From positions 2,743,001 to 2,807,000 of the forward strand of contig NZ_LN831776.1 of assembly GCF_000981585.1 (NCBI RefSeq): a DNA stretch of 64,000 nucleotides. The letters are read 5' to 3'. Shown piece after piece: positions 51,664-59,567 of the stretch. Under the pieces are notes generated by a model. It was not told the DNA's origin, ran no database searches, and was given only the letters and a program-made list of their open reading frames with translations. This stretch comes from Paenibacillus riograndensis SBR5. GTDB lineage: Bacteria > Bacillota > Bacilli > Paenibacillales > Paenibacillaceae. The position numbers and the translations under genes were made by a program. Within the stretch, counting starts at the first letter, position 1. Each line of letters starts with the position of its first letter.

Positions 51664-51708
51664 GACGGTCTCGAGGGTAAGATTCTTTTACCGGGGGGGC
51701 CGTCTTTT
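51664..51708 (+). terminator. Terminator after importer 3 binding protein
   Basis: GACGG (51664-51668) pairs with CCGTC (51700-51704). An inner GGTAA / TTACC stem and a trailing TTTTG tract complete it. Confidence 0.8.
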
Positions 51709-51728
51709 GTATGTGGGGGAGGCGCGGA

Positions 51729-51880
51729 GAATGGGCGTAACTGCGTGGAATGTTTGGATTTCCGGCCGCTGTTGTCTGCAGATTTCCTGATTATACCGCT
51801 GCTAGCGGTTGAAATCCGCAGACAAAGGCGGACGCATTCGCTCCTCCAATTCCAAACTTCCCCTCCGTTACTTCTTCACC
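51729..51880 (-). repeat. Dispersed ~155-bp palindromic repeat, copy C (inverted)
   Basis: On the minus strand it aligns with copies A and B along GCGTCCGCCTTTGTCTGC, the central stem, and CAACAGCGGCCGGAAA. Its stem arms are CTGCGGATTTC and GAAATCTGCAG, where one A-to-G change gives a G-U pair in RNA. The inner hairpin is AACCGCTAGCAGCGGT. It lies between the terminator and the alpha-galactosidase gene. Confidence 0.85.
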
Positions 51881-51988
51881 GCTTCTCTTTGGAGTGGGTA
51901 GCAGATTAAAGATAAAGCCCTTTAAAAGCAATGAAAACGCCTTATAATCAGGAGAGACACCAACATTTGTCAGGAGGTCAAACAATCT

Positions 51989-54085
51989 ATGGACAGCAAG
52001 CGCATCGATATTGCCGAAAACGGACTTTATCTTACGATTGAAATTACAGGGGAGCAGGATGTCCGGCTGCTGCATTTTGGCGCAGCGCCTTTGCAGGACG
52101 GAAGCATTGCGGAGAAGAACAAGCCGGGGTTCCGGCTGCTGGAGCTGCAGCTCTCGGGAGAGGACCGGGATGAATATCACGGGCGCACGCACCGGGCCTC
52201 TTATCCGGGGCTGCGGATGGTGTATGGCGGACACAGCGACAGCGTAAATGCACTTGGCCGCAAGCTGGAGATCACCCTTACTGACCCGGTAACCGGCATA
52301 ACAGCAGTGCAGCATTTACAGTTTTATACAGGTGTGCAGACGGTCCGCTGCTGGACGGTGCTGAAGAATACAGGCACTGGCGAAGCCGCTGTGGAATACG
52401 TCTCGACCTTTGCGCTTACCGGAGTGGACAAAGAGGGCAGCGGCGACCGCAACGACAAAATCGAGGTCACCATCGCCCACAGCGGCTGGCAGAGCGAGCT
52501 GCAATGGCGGACCTACCGGCTGCCGGAGCTGGGCATGTCCCATCTGGCCGACCGCGGCTCCAAGCGGATCGCCGCCAGCAACACCGGCTCCTGGTCGGCG
52601 GCAGAGCTGCTGCCGATGGCAGTGCTGCACAACAAGGAGAGTGGGACAAGCCTATTCTGGCAGATCGAACACAATGGCTCCTGGCACTGGGAGCTGACCG
52701 ATCAGTATGACCAGCTTACCCTGCTGGTCAGCGGGCCGACAGAGCATGACAACCACTGGTGGCTGAAGCTGGCGCCGGGAGAGGAATTCACCTCGGTGCC
52801 GGTAGCCGTTGGTGCTGTGCAGGGCGGCTTCCAGGGCGCGGCAGAGCAGCTTACGGCCTACCGGCGGATGATCCGCCGGCCGAATGAAGACAATGAGCTG
52901 CTGCGGATTATTTTCAACGACTATATGAATTGTCTGTGGGGAAGCCCCACCACCGGGAAGCTGCTGCCCCTGATCGATGCCGCCGCCGATGTCGGCTGCG
53001 AATATTTCTGCATCGATGCCGGTTGGTATGCGCCTGGAGAGTGGTGGGACGGCGTAGGACAATGGGAGCCTTCCGCCGAGCGGTTCCCGGAGGGGATTAA
53101 ATATGTGCTGGATTATATCCGCAGCAAAGGCATGATTCCCGGGCTCTGGCTGGAGCTGGAGGTCATGGGGATCAACAGTCCGAAGCTCACAGAAACCGAC
53201 GACAGCTGGTTCTTTATGCGCCACGGCAAGCGGGTCAAGGACCGCAGCCGCTATCAGCTGGATTACCGGAATCCCAAGGTCATTGCCCATGCGGACGGAG
53301 TGATTTCAAGATTGGTGGAGCAGTATGGGGTGGGCTATATTAAAATGGACTACAACATCAACGCCGGCATCGGGACGGAAACGGATGCAGACAGCTTCGG
53401 CGACGGTCTGCTGCAGCATAACCGGGCATATTTGGCCTGGCTGGACAGCATCTTTGCCCGTTACCCGAATCTCGTAATCGAGAACTGCTCCAGCGGGGGC
53501 ATGCGCATGGACTATGCCATGCTCAGCCGACACAGCATCCAGTCCACCAGCGACCAGGAGGATTACGTGCAGTATGCGGCGATTGCCGCAGGTTCTCCGG
53601 CGGCCCTCACCCCCGAGCAATCTGCAGTGTGGTCGTATCCGCTGCGCGAGGGCGATGATGAAGAGGTTATCTTCAACATGGTCAATGCGCTGCTGCTCCG
53701 TGTGCACCAGAGCGGCCATCTGGCCGAGCTTGAGCCCCGGCGCAGGGAACTGGTGAAGGAAGCGCTGGATTATTACAAATCGATCCGTGCGCATATCCCG
53801 CAGGCAACCGCCTTCTGGCCCTTGGGCCTGCCGGACAGCGAAGGCGAGTGGGTGAGCTTTGGCCTGCGCCATGGCGATACCCGCTATCTGGCGGTCTGGC
53901 GGATTGCCGGAGAAGCAGCAGCAGTCAAGCTGCCGATTCCTGAGCTGCAGGGCCAGGCAGCAGGAGTAAGCTGCGCATATCCTCAGCGGCATCATTCGGA
54001 TTGGAGCTGGAACCCGTCCGAGGGTGTACTGACCGTTTCAATTCCCCAAGGCAAGACGGCCCGGCTATTTGAGATTCACGCTTGA
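51989..54085 (+). CDS. GH36 family alpha-galactosidase
   Basis: 698-residue retaining alpha-galactosidase, cytosolic. N-terminal beta-supersandwich to about residue 300, then the TIM barrel with YFCIDAGWYAPG. Nucleophile Asp454 is in YIKMDYN, acid/base Asp522 in TSDQEDY, and the conserved ENCSSGGMRMD lies between. A C-terminal beta domain ends the protein. It would remove alpha-1,6-galactose from melibiose, raffinose or galactomannan fragments. CAGGAGG lies about ten bases before the ATG. It is transcribed alone between a repeat and a terminator, and complements the two beta-galactosidases of the same locus. Confidence 0.93.
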   Translation: MDSKRIDIAENGLYLTIEITGEQDVRLLHFGAAPLQDGSIAEKNKPGFRLLELQLSGEDRDEYHGRTHRASYPGLRMVYGGHSDSVNALGRKLEITLTDPVTGITAVQHLQFYTGVQTVRCWTVLKNTGTGEAAVEYVSTFALTGVDKEGSGDRNDKIEVTIAHSGWQSELQWRTYRLPELGMSHLADRGSKRIAASNTGSWSAAELLPMAVLHNKESGTSLFWQIEHNGSWHWELTDQYDQLTLLVSGPTEHDNHWWLKLAPGEEFTSVPVAVGAVQGGFQGAAEQLTAYRRMIRRPNEDNELLRIIFNDYMNCLWGSPTTGKLLPLIDAAADVGCEYFCIDAGWYAPGEWWDGVGQWEPSAERFPEGIKYVLDYIRSKGMIPGLWLELEVMGINSPKLTETDDSWFFMRHGKRVKDRSRYQLDYRNPKVIAHADGVISRLVEQYGVGYIKMDYNINAGIGTETDADSFGDGLLQHNRAYLAWLDSIFARYPNLVIENCSSGGMRMDYAMLSRHSIQSTSDQEDYVQYAAIAAGSPAALTPEQSAVWSYPLREGDDEEVIFNMVNALLLRVHQSGHLAELEPRRRELVKEALDYYKSIRAHIPQATAFWPLGLPDSEGEWVSFGLRHGDTRYLAVWRIAGEAAAVKLPIPELQGQAAGVSCAYPQRHHSDWSWNPSEGVLTVSIPQGKTARLFEIHA

Positions 54086-54102
54086 CGTACGGCATAATTA
54101 AT

Positions 54103-54153
54103 CACCCTTTCTGAAGCAGGGGCAAATTCATCTGCTGAGAGAGGGTGTTTTTG
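54103..54153 (+). terminator. Terminator after GH36
   Basis: CACCCTTTCT pairs with AGAGAGGGTG, followed by TTTTTG. Confidence 0.75.
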
Positions 54154-54295
54154 CTGCGGGAATATTCAGGTGAACGGCGGGGTTTCTTATTCTGTAAATA
54201 GGTCTAATTAGTTTTGTAATACTTGTATTAATTTTTTAAAATAAAAAACTGTTAATTGGAGCGGATTTTGGATAAAATAATCCCTGGACTAATAT

Positions 54296-54337
54296 TTTGT
54301 CGAATTTACCCTGAACTTTGTCGAATTATTTGTCGAT
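54296..54337 (+). promoter_or_regulatory. Three Spo0A boxes upstream of abrB
   Basis: TTTGTCGAA at 54296-54304 and at 54317-54325, and TTTGTCGAT at 54329-54337. The first two match the 0A-box consensus exactly and are 21 bases apart, two helical turns. In Bacillus, phosphorylated Spo0A represses abrB through such boxes, so this link appears conserved. Confidence 0.75.
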
Positions 54338-54363
54338 AAATATCAAAAGATGTAGAAATAAAA

Positions 54364-54392
54364 TTGACAGGAAAGAACTAGCACTTTACAAT
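54364..54392 (+). promoter_or_regulatory. Sigma-A promoter of abrB
   Basis: Consensus TTGACA (54364-54369), 17-base spacer, TACAAT (54387-54392). The Spo0A boxes lie 27 to 68 bases upstream of the -35 element, unlike the downstream placement in B. subtilis. An additional upstream promoter (TAAAAT near 54273) is possible. Confidence 0.75.
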
Positions 54393-54489
54393 GCAGATAG
54401 AGGTTAATCATTTCTACTATATTGAAGCATTGATAGCTTTTAACACCACAAGATTATTTAAGGGTTATTTCAAGGGAGGATGCATAGTG

Positions 54490-54744
54490 ATGAAGGCAAC
54501 AGGAATAGTAAGAAAAGTGGATGAACTGGGACGTATCGTGATTCCGATTGAACTGCGCAGAACGATGGGAATTGACATAAAAGACCCTCTCGAAATTTTT
54601 GTCGACGGTGAGAAGATCATTCTCAGAAAATATGAGCCTACCTGCATCTTCTCCGGCAGTGCAGAAAACCTCATTAACTTCAAAGGCAAAATGGTCAGCA
54701 AAGATGTGCTGGACGAATTGATTGCCAGCTTCGACCGCGTATAA
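54490..54744 (+). CDS. abrB: AbrB family transition-state regulator
   Basis: 84-residue DNA-binding global regulator. The N-terminal swapped-hairpin domain is textbook AbrB: MKATGIVRKVDELGRIVIPIELRRTMGI, then DPLEIFVDGEKIILRKYEP with CIFSG. The C-terminal part (KGKMVSKDVLDELIASF) is the multimerisation domain. GGGAGGA lies nine bases before this ATG; a GTG three bases upstream is an alternative. AbrB represses post-exponential genes until Spo0A~P shuts it down. The 0A boxes and own promoter upstream agree with that circuit, although Paenibacillus-type genomes may carry several abrB paralogues. Confidence 0.92.
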   Translation: MKATGIVRKVDELGRIVIPIELRRTMGIDIKDPLEIFVDGEKIILRKYEPTCIFSGSAENLINFKGKMVSKDVLDELIASFDRV

Positions 54745-54777
54745 TCAGCAACCGGCATCCAGCGCTTTATAACAGCG

Positions 54778-54835
54778 GGGACCGGAGGACGGACACCTTA
54801 ACGGTGCTGCCCTCCGGTCCCTTTTGCATTGCATT
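54778..54835 (+). terminator. Terminator after abrB
   Basis: GGGACCGGAGG pairs with CCTCCGGTCCC, followed by TTTTG. A long stem with an extra inner CACC / GGTG pairing. Confidence 0.85.
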
Positions 54836-54953
54836 TGAAGCTTGTGAGCATGGACAATACCTGCTGGAATCCTATATTATAGGGCGTGAGACAAAAGCAT
54901 CTGCCCGCAGAAGGCGGAAAATGCAGAACACTACAGAAGGGCTGGGTCATCAC

Positions 54954-55637
54954 ATGAGTACGAAGTTGAAGAAGCCGGAAGCGATTATTTTTGATATGGA
55001 CGGAACGTTGTTTCAGACAGAAAGTCTGCTGTTGCCCGCTTATCATAAAATGTTTGACATTTTGCGGGCGGAGGGCCTGTACGCAGGACCCACTCCACCG
55101 GAGGAACGGATTCTCAGCAGTCTGGGCATGCTGCTGTCCCAAATCTGGAAGAATGTCATGCCGGATGCTGATGAGGCTGTGCACCGCCGCGCAGATGAGC
55201 TGCTGCTGCAGCTGGAAGTCGAAGGGCTGGAGGCAGGCGGCACACTGCTGTACCCTAAGGTTACCGAGACCCTTGTGGCGCTTCATGAGCGTGGAGTCAA
55301 GCTGTTCGTAGCGAGCAACGGACTGGAAGACTACATTCACAGTATTGTAGTGGTGCACGAGCTGAAAGAGCTGTTCGACGGCCTGTATAGCGCCGGCGGA
55401 CAGGGCACTGCCACCAAAACCGAGCTGCTGCGCATCCTGCTGGATGAGCACGGCATCAAGGAGGCTTGGATGGTCGGTGACCGTTCATCCGATGTCGAGG
55501 CAGGCAAAGGAAACGGGCAGACGGTAATCGGCTGCGCCTATGCAGGCTTCGGACGCCAGGATGAGCTGAAAGGGTCCGATGTTATCATTTCCTCATTTGA
55601 TGAGCTGATTGGCCTCTACGACAACAGCACGGTGTAA
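54954..55637 (+). CDS. HAD-superfamily hydrolase (phosphatase, PGP/beta-PGM-like)
   Basis: 227-residue phosphatase-fold enzyme. Motif I is IIFDMDGTLFQTE with both catalytic Asp, motif II LFVASNGLEDY, motif III the Lys in TATKTELL, and motif IV WMVGDRSSDVEAGKGNG. This is subclass I with a helical cap, as in phosphoglycolate phosphatases. The substrate is not determinable. The ATG at 54954 has AGAAGGG upstream with long spacing; an ATG at 54921 (AGAAGGCGG upstream) is also possible. It is monocistronic after the abrB terminator. Confidence 0.87.
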   Translation: MSTKLKKPEAIIFDMDGTLFQTESLLLPAYHKMFDILRAEGLYAGPTPPEERILSSLGMLLSQIWKNVMPDADEAVHRRADELLLQLEVEGLEAGGTLLYPKVTETLVALHERGVKLFVASNGLEDYIHSIVVVHELKELFDGLYSAGGQGTATKTELLRILLDEHGIKEAWMVGDRSSDVEAGKGNGQTVIGCAYAGFGRQDELKGSDVIISSFDELIGLYDNSTV

Positions 55638-55988
55638 GAGCGTTCTGCAACGGTGTAAAAGCGTACAACAATCGAAATGTTCTCCGTAATTACTGCCGGG
55701 TTATAGTCCAGGGCTGAATTGCCCATATTATAACAAGTAAGTCCACACGGGTGTCACTGCCGCCGCATAATCCGGCGTAAGGGCACCCTTGCTGGCGTTT
55801 AGGGTATGGAATTACGTTAAAGGATTTCGGATATATCTCGAAATTTCATACCTTTTCTCGAATGTGCACCGTTTCTTCTGGTGCGGTCAGAATTTATACT
55901 GATATTGTAAGCGTTTCACAAAAAGAAAGCCTTGGAGCTTGGCGAAACTGCGCATGGCGGTTCGCTATTCCGCATTGGAGGGATGGGG
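55638..55988. other. Non-coding stretch with structured segment before the response regulator
   Basis: 351 bases without a convincing gene. A hairpin-forming segment (about 55750-55795) pairs GGGTG with CACCC around GCCG / CCGGC. Near the end a pseudo-palindrome TGTAAGCGTTTCAC (55906-55919) resembles a catabolite-response element. No known riboswitch class was recognised. The promoter of the downstream operon should be here but was not placed. Confidence 0.35.
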
Positions 55989-56735
55989 TTGCACAAGCTG
56001 TTTCTGGTTGAAGATGAAGCCTTAATCCGGTCAGGCCTCAAGCATTTGGTTGAGGAGGTTATCGGCGGGTTTAAGGTCGTGGGAGAAGCAGAGAATGGCA
56101 GGCTTGCTTTGGAAGCGCTTAAAAGCATAAAACCTGATGTCCTAATTACGGATATACGGATGAATGAAATGAACGGCCTGGAGATGATCAGGCGGATTCG
56201 TGACCAGTACCCGGACCTGTATATTTTAATTTTGAGCGGTTATGCCGACTTTGAATATGCAAAGCAGGCGATTAAATATGGCATCAGCGATTATCTGCTG
56301 AAGCCGGTGGACCGCACAGAGCTGGCACAGGCGCTGGGGGAGTTCAAGCGCAAGCACGGAAGCGGAGGGGATATTTCGGATTCAACGGGGGAAGGAGGAA
56401 CAGATAACAAAGGCAGGCAGCTGATCCGTAAGGTAAAGGAACTGGTGGCACAGCGGCTGGACCAGGAAATTTCTCTGCAATATATGGCCGAGCAGGTGCA
56501 TCTGAATCACCAGTATCTGTCCGTTCTTTTTAAATCTGAAACCGGTCAGAACTTTACGGATTATGTCTCGCAATGCCGGATGAACCGGGCCAAACAGCTG
56601 CTGAAGGAAACCAATCTCAAAATCTATGAGGTGGCCAAATTGTCCGGCTATTTAAGCTCCAAGCATTTCATGGCTGTATTCAAGGACTACACCGGCAGAA
56701 CACCGTCACAATTCAGGGAAGATAAGACATATTGA
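55989..56735 (+). CDS. Short response regulator with receiver and AraC domains
   Basis: 248-residue regulator, about half the size of the two other YesN-type proteins here because the middle region is missing. Receiver: LFLVEDEALIRSG, phosphorylated Asp in VLITDIRMNEMNG (Asn replaces the usual Pro after RM), Lys switch in YLLKPVDRTEL. A short Gly/Ser linker (HGSGGDISDSTGEGGTDN) and a C-terminal AraC domain follow (MAEQVHLNHQYLSVLFKSET; VAKLSGYLSSKHFMAVFKDYTGRTPSQFR). The TTG at 55989 is preferred, with GGAGGG six bases upstream. Only 14 bases separate it from the FAD oxidoreductase, so it leads that operon. A sensor kinase lies at the operon's far end. Confidence 0.88.
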   Translation: MHKLFLVEDEALIRSGLKHLVEEVIGGFKVVGEAENGRLALEALKSIKPDVLITDIRMNEMNGLEMIRRIRDQYPDLYILILSGYADFEYAKQAIKYGISDYLLKPVDRTELAQALGEFKRKHGSGGDISDSTGEGGTDNKGRQLIRKVKELVAQRLDQEISLQYMAEQVHLNHQYLSVLFKSETGQNFTDYVSQCRMNRAKQLLKETNLKIYEVAKLSGYLSSKHFMAVFKDYTGRTPSQFREDKTY

Positions 56736-56749
56736 GGAGATGAAGATGG

Positions 56750-58099
56750 ATGCGGAAGTATGATGTTGTTGTAGCGGGGGGCGGAGTTTCCGGCTCCATT
56801 GCGGGAATCGCTGCCGCAAGGGCGGGGGCGAAAACACTGATCGTGGAAGCCGGAGGGTTCCTGGGCGGGACATTGACCGCCGCCGGGGTGGGGCCGATGA
56901 TGACTTTTCATGCGGGACACAAGCAGGCGATCCAAGGCATCACGGATGAGCTGGTGCAGCGGCTCCGCGCCCTCGGCAAATCACCGGGGCATATTGCGGA
57001 CGCGACGAACTATACCTACTCGGTTACCCCCTTTGATGCCGAAGCGATGAAGCTTGAGCTGGATCTGATGCTGCAGGAGAGCGGAGGCGAGGTGCTGTAC
57101 CATACGATGCTGGCCGGAGCCGAAGTGTCAGACCGGCGGATCAGGTCGCTTACCCTGTGCAACAAGGCAGGCCTCAGCCGGATCACGGCAGATGTATTTA
57201 TCGATGCTACCGGCGACGGTGATCTGGCGGTCTGGTCCGGTGTCCCGTTCACCAAAGGGCGTGAAGCCGACGAGCAGTCGCAGCCGATGACGCTGAAGAT
57301 GAAGATGCGGGGAGTGGATACCGGGAAGATCAAGGCCTATATCAGAGAGCACCGCGAGGACTTTCCCCGGATGAATCTCGACATCACCGTGATGGACTCG
57401 GCTGCGAGGTTATCCGTTATCGGCTTCGACAAGCAGTTCCGTGAAGCTAAGGTGCGAGGCGAGATCAGTATTCCAAGAGAGGATGTCCTGTTCTTCGAAA
57501 CGAGCAATCCCGGTGAGATTATCATGAACACAACGCGGATTCTGGGCAAGGACAGCACTGATCCGTGGAGCCTCAGTGAGGCTGAGATTGAAGGGCGCAA
57601 GCAGTGCCGTGAGCTGGAAATCTTTCTGAAAAAGTACATTCCCGGCTTTGAAGAGGCTGTGGTCGTCTCCACGGGTCCTTCCATCGGCGTCCGGGGCTCC
57701 CGCCAGATCAAGGGAGTGTACACCTTAACCGCACAGGATATTTTGGCGAAGCGGCCGTTTGAGGATGTCATTGCCCACTCCGGCTATCCGATCGATATTC
57801 ACAGCCCGGATGGAGAGGGCACTGCAACAGAGCATTTGGAATGGGGCGCCATGTACGGCATTCCTTACCGCTGCCTGATCACAAATGAAATCGATAACCT
57901 GATCGTTGTCGGCAGATGCCTATCCGCTACCTTTGAAGCCCAGGCAGCTGTCCGCACCACGCCAACGGTGGGAGCCATCGGCCAGGCGGGCGGAACTGCA
58001 GCGGCGTTGGCTGCAAAGGGGGGAGTACCCGTACAGGAGGTAGATACCGGCAGGCTGCAGCAGACACTTGTGGCGCATGGCGCTTATCTGGAGCTATAA
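56750..58099 (+). CDS. FAD-dependent oxidoreductase (FAD_oxidored family)
   Basis: 449-residue flavoprotein. N-terminal dinucleotide fold VVVAGGGVSGSIAGIAAARAG, substrate-side block GFLGGTLTAAGVGPM, and DVFIDATGDGDLA as in the GidA/BFD-like FAD_oxidored group. The C-terminus has the second FAD contact (LIVVGRCLSATFEAQAAVR). Members oxidise varied small molecules, often in catabolic operons. GGAGATGAAG precedes the ATG. It is the first enzyme of an operon with a transporter, a HyuA-like protein and a zinc protease, so it may perform the first oxidation of an imported compound. Confidence 0.85.
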   Translation: MRKYDVVVAGGGVSGSIAGIAAARAGAKTLIVEAGGFLGGTLTAAGVGPMMTFHAGHKQAIQGITDELVQRLRALGKSPGHIADATNYTYSVTPFDAEAMKLELDLMLQESGGEVLYHTMLAGAEVSDRRIRSLTLCNKAGLSRITADVFIDATGDGDLAVWSGVPFTKGREADEQSQPMTLKMKMRGVDTGKIKAYIREHREDFPRMNLDITVMDSAARLSVIGFDKQFREAKVRGEISIPREDVLFFETSNPGEIIMNTTRILGKDSTDPWSLSEAEIEGRKQCRELEIFLKKYIPGFEEAVVVSTGPSIGVRGSRQIKGVYTLTAQDILAKRPFEDVIAHSGYPIDIHSPDGEGTATEHLEWGAMYGIPYRCLITNEIDNLIVVGRCLSATFEAQAAVRTTPTVGAIGQAGGTAAALAAKGGVPVQEVDTGRLQQTLVAHGAYLEL

Positions 58100-58214
58100 C
58101 CGAAGTTATGTATGCCTTAGACGTATGCTTTGGCTGTCAGTTATAGTGCGAGGTAAATCCAGCTAAACTTCATCTAACACAGTAAGTTATTATGTTTAAT
58201 TAGGGGGAATCGGT

Positions 58215-59507
58215 TTGGAAACTGTACAAATCATCGGAATTTTGCTTGTATTTATTGTTTTTGTGGGGCTTATGATGACCCGGAAGCTGACGACCTTGCT
58301 CGCGCTGCCGATGATGGCCATACTGCTTGCTGCCATCGCGGGCATCCCGCTGCTGTCTGATAATCCCGACACCTTCACGATTACAAAGGGTGTTCTTGCG
58401 GGTGGAGCCATGAAGCTGTCCACGGCGATTGCCGGGCTGATTTTCGGGGCCTGGTTCGGCCAGATTCTCAACAAGGTCGGCATTACCAAGACGATTATCC
58501 GCAAGGCTGCAGAGCTTGCCGGTGATAAGCCGCTGGCCATTGCCATCATCTTTTTTCTCGCCGCTTCTGTAATCTTCTCTGCCGCCAACGGGCTCGGCAT
58601 GGTCATTCTGGTCGGAACCATCGCCATTCCCATTATGCTGACCGCCGGACTGAAGCCTTTCGTAAGCGGTCTGGTCGTGCTGCTGGCCAATGCGGTCGGC
58701 GTAGTGTTCAATGTCTCCACCTGGGCGATTTACACGGATGTGCTTAAGGTTCCTACAGACACCATCGCTTCTTATTCCTTGATCTGCGCTGTTCCGCTAA
58801 TTGTGATCGCACTGATCATGATCGTCTACTATACCCGCAAGGACGGGAAGGTCCGGCGGGCCTGGGCGATGCCGCTGAAGCAGGAATTCCAGAATCAGGA
58901 CACCAAAAACGTAAGATCCATCGCGCTGCTCAGCCCGCTCGTTCCCGTATTGCTGGTATTTTTCCTCAAGGTGGATATTGTCTCCGCTGTCTTCATGGGG
59001 GCACTGGTCACGCTGCTGCTGGCTACGCCCAAACGTCCCATCCATGTGCTGTCCAGTGCGCTCGTTGAAGGCATTCAGGATGTAGCCGGCGCACTCGGCC
59101 TGATGATTGGCATCGGGATGCTGCTCAGCGCTGTAACCGCACCGCAGGTAGCCTCACTGATCCAGCCGCTGATCGAGGGGATGATTCCAACCAGTCCGCT
59201 GATGTACATTCTCGTCTTCACCCTGCTGTCGCCGCTGGCCATATACCGTGGACCGCTGAACGTGTGGGGACTCGGCAGCGGCATCGCCGCGCTGATTGTT
59301 GCCGGGGGCATGGCACCCGTTGCGGCTATGCTGGCCCTGCGTATCGTCAGCAATCTGCAGGCCGTCAGCGATCCTACCAACTCGCACAATGTCTGGATCT
59401 CCGACTATACCAAAACGGATATTATTGAAACGCTGCGAAAAACGCTGCCATGGATGTTCGTGGCCGTTTTGATCTCGATGGTTATCGCCGGTCTGGTCGC
59501 CTTCTAG
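58215..59507 (+). CDS. Ion-transporter-superfamily permease (GntP/citrate/dicarboxylate type)
   Basis: 430-residue protein with about 10-12 hydrophobic segments. The opening (IGILLVFIVFVGLMMTRKLTTLLALPMMA) and internal duplication resemble the citrate/gluconate:H+ symporter group of the IT superfamily. STAIAGLIFGAWFG and AVSDPTNSHNVW are re-entrant-loop-like. It would import an organic acid or related anion. The start is TTG with GGGGGA six bases upstream. A 115-base gap separates it from the oxidoreductase, with no terminator seen. The substrate is unknown. Confidence 0.8.
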   Translation: METVQIIGILLVFIVFVGLMMTRKLTTLLALPMMAILLAAIAGIPLLSDNPDTFTITKGVLAGGAMKLSTAIAGLIFGAWFGQILNKVGITKTIIRKAAELAGDKPLAIAIIFFLAASVIFSAANGLGMVILVGTIAIPIMLTAGLKPFVSGLVVLLANAVGVVFNVSTWAIYTDVLKVPTDTIASYSLICAVPLIVIALIMIVYYTRKDGKVRRAWAMPLKQEFQNQDTKNVRSIALLSPLVPVLLVFFLKVDIVSAVFMGALVTLLLATPKRPIHVLSSALVEGIQDVAGALGLMIGIGMLLSAVTAPQVASLIQPLIEGMIPTSPLMYILVFTLLSPLAIYRGPLNVWGLGSGIAALIVAGGMAPVAAMLALRIVSNLQAVSDPTNSHNVWISDYTKTDIIETLRKTLPWMFVAVLISMVIAGLVAF

Positions 59508-59567
59508 CCCCCGGCAAACAGCAGCCGGTATGTACAGATAAAAGCTTTATGGAGAGGAGAACCTGTT

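Noticed and set aside
55640..55735. Fourth copy of the dispersed repeat
   Set aside because: Only a short stretch resembling the 3' end (TTCTCCGTA) is present; the diagnostic stem and core are missing.
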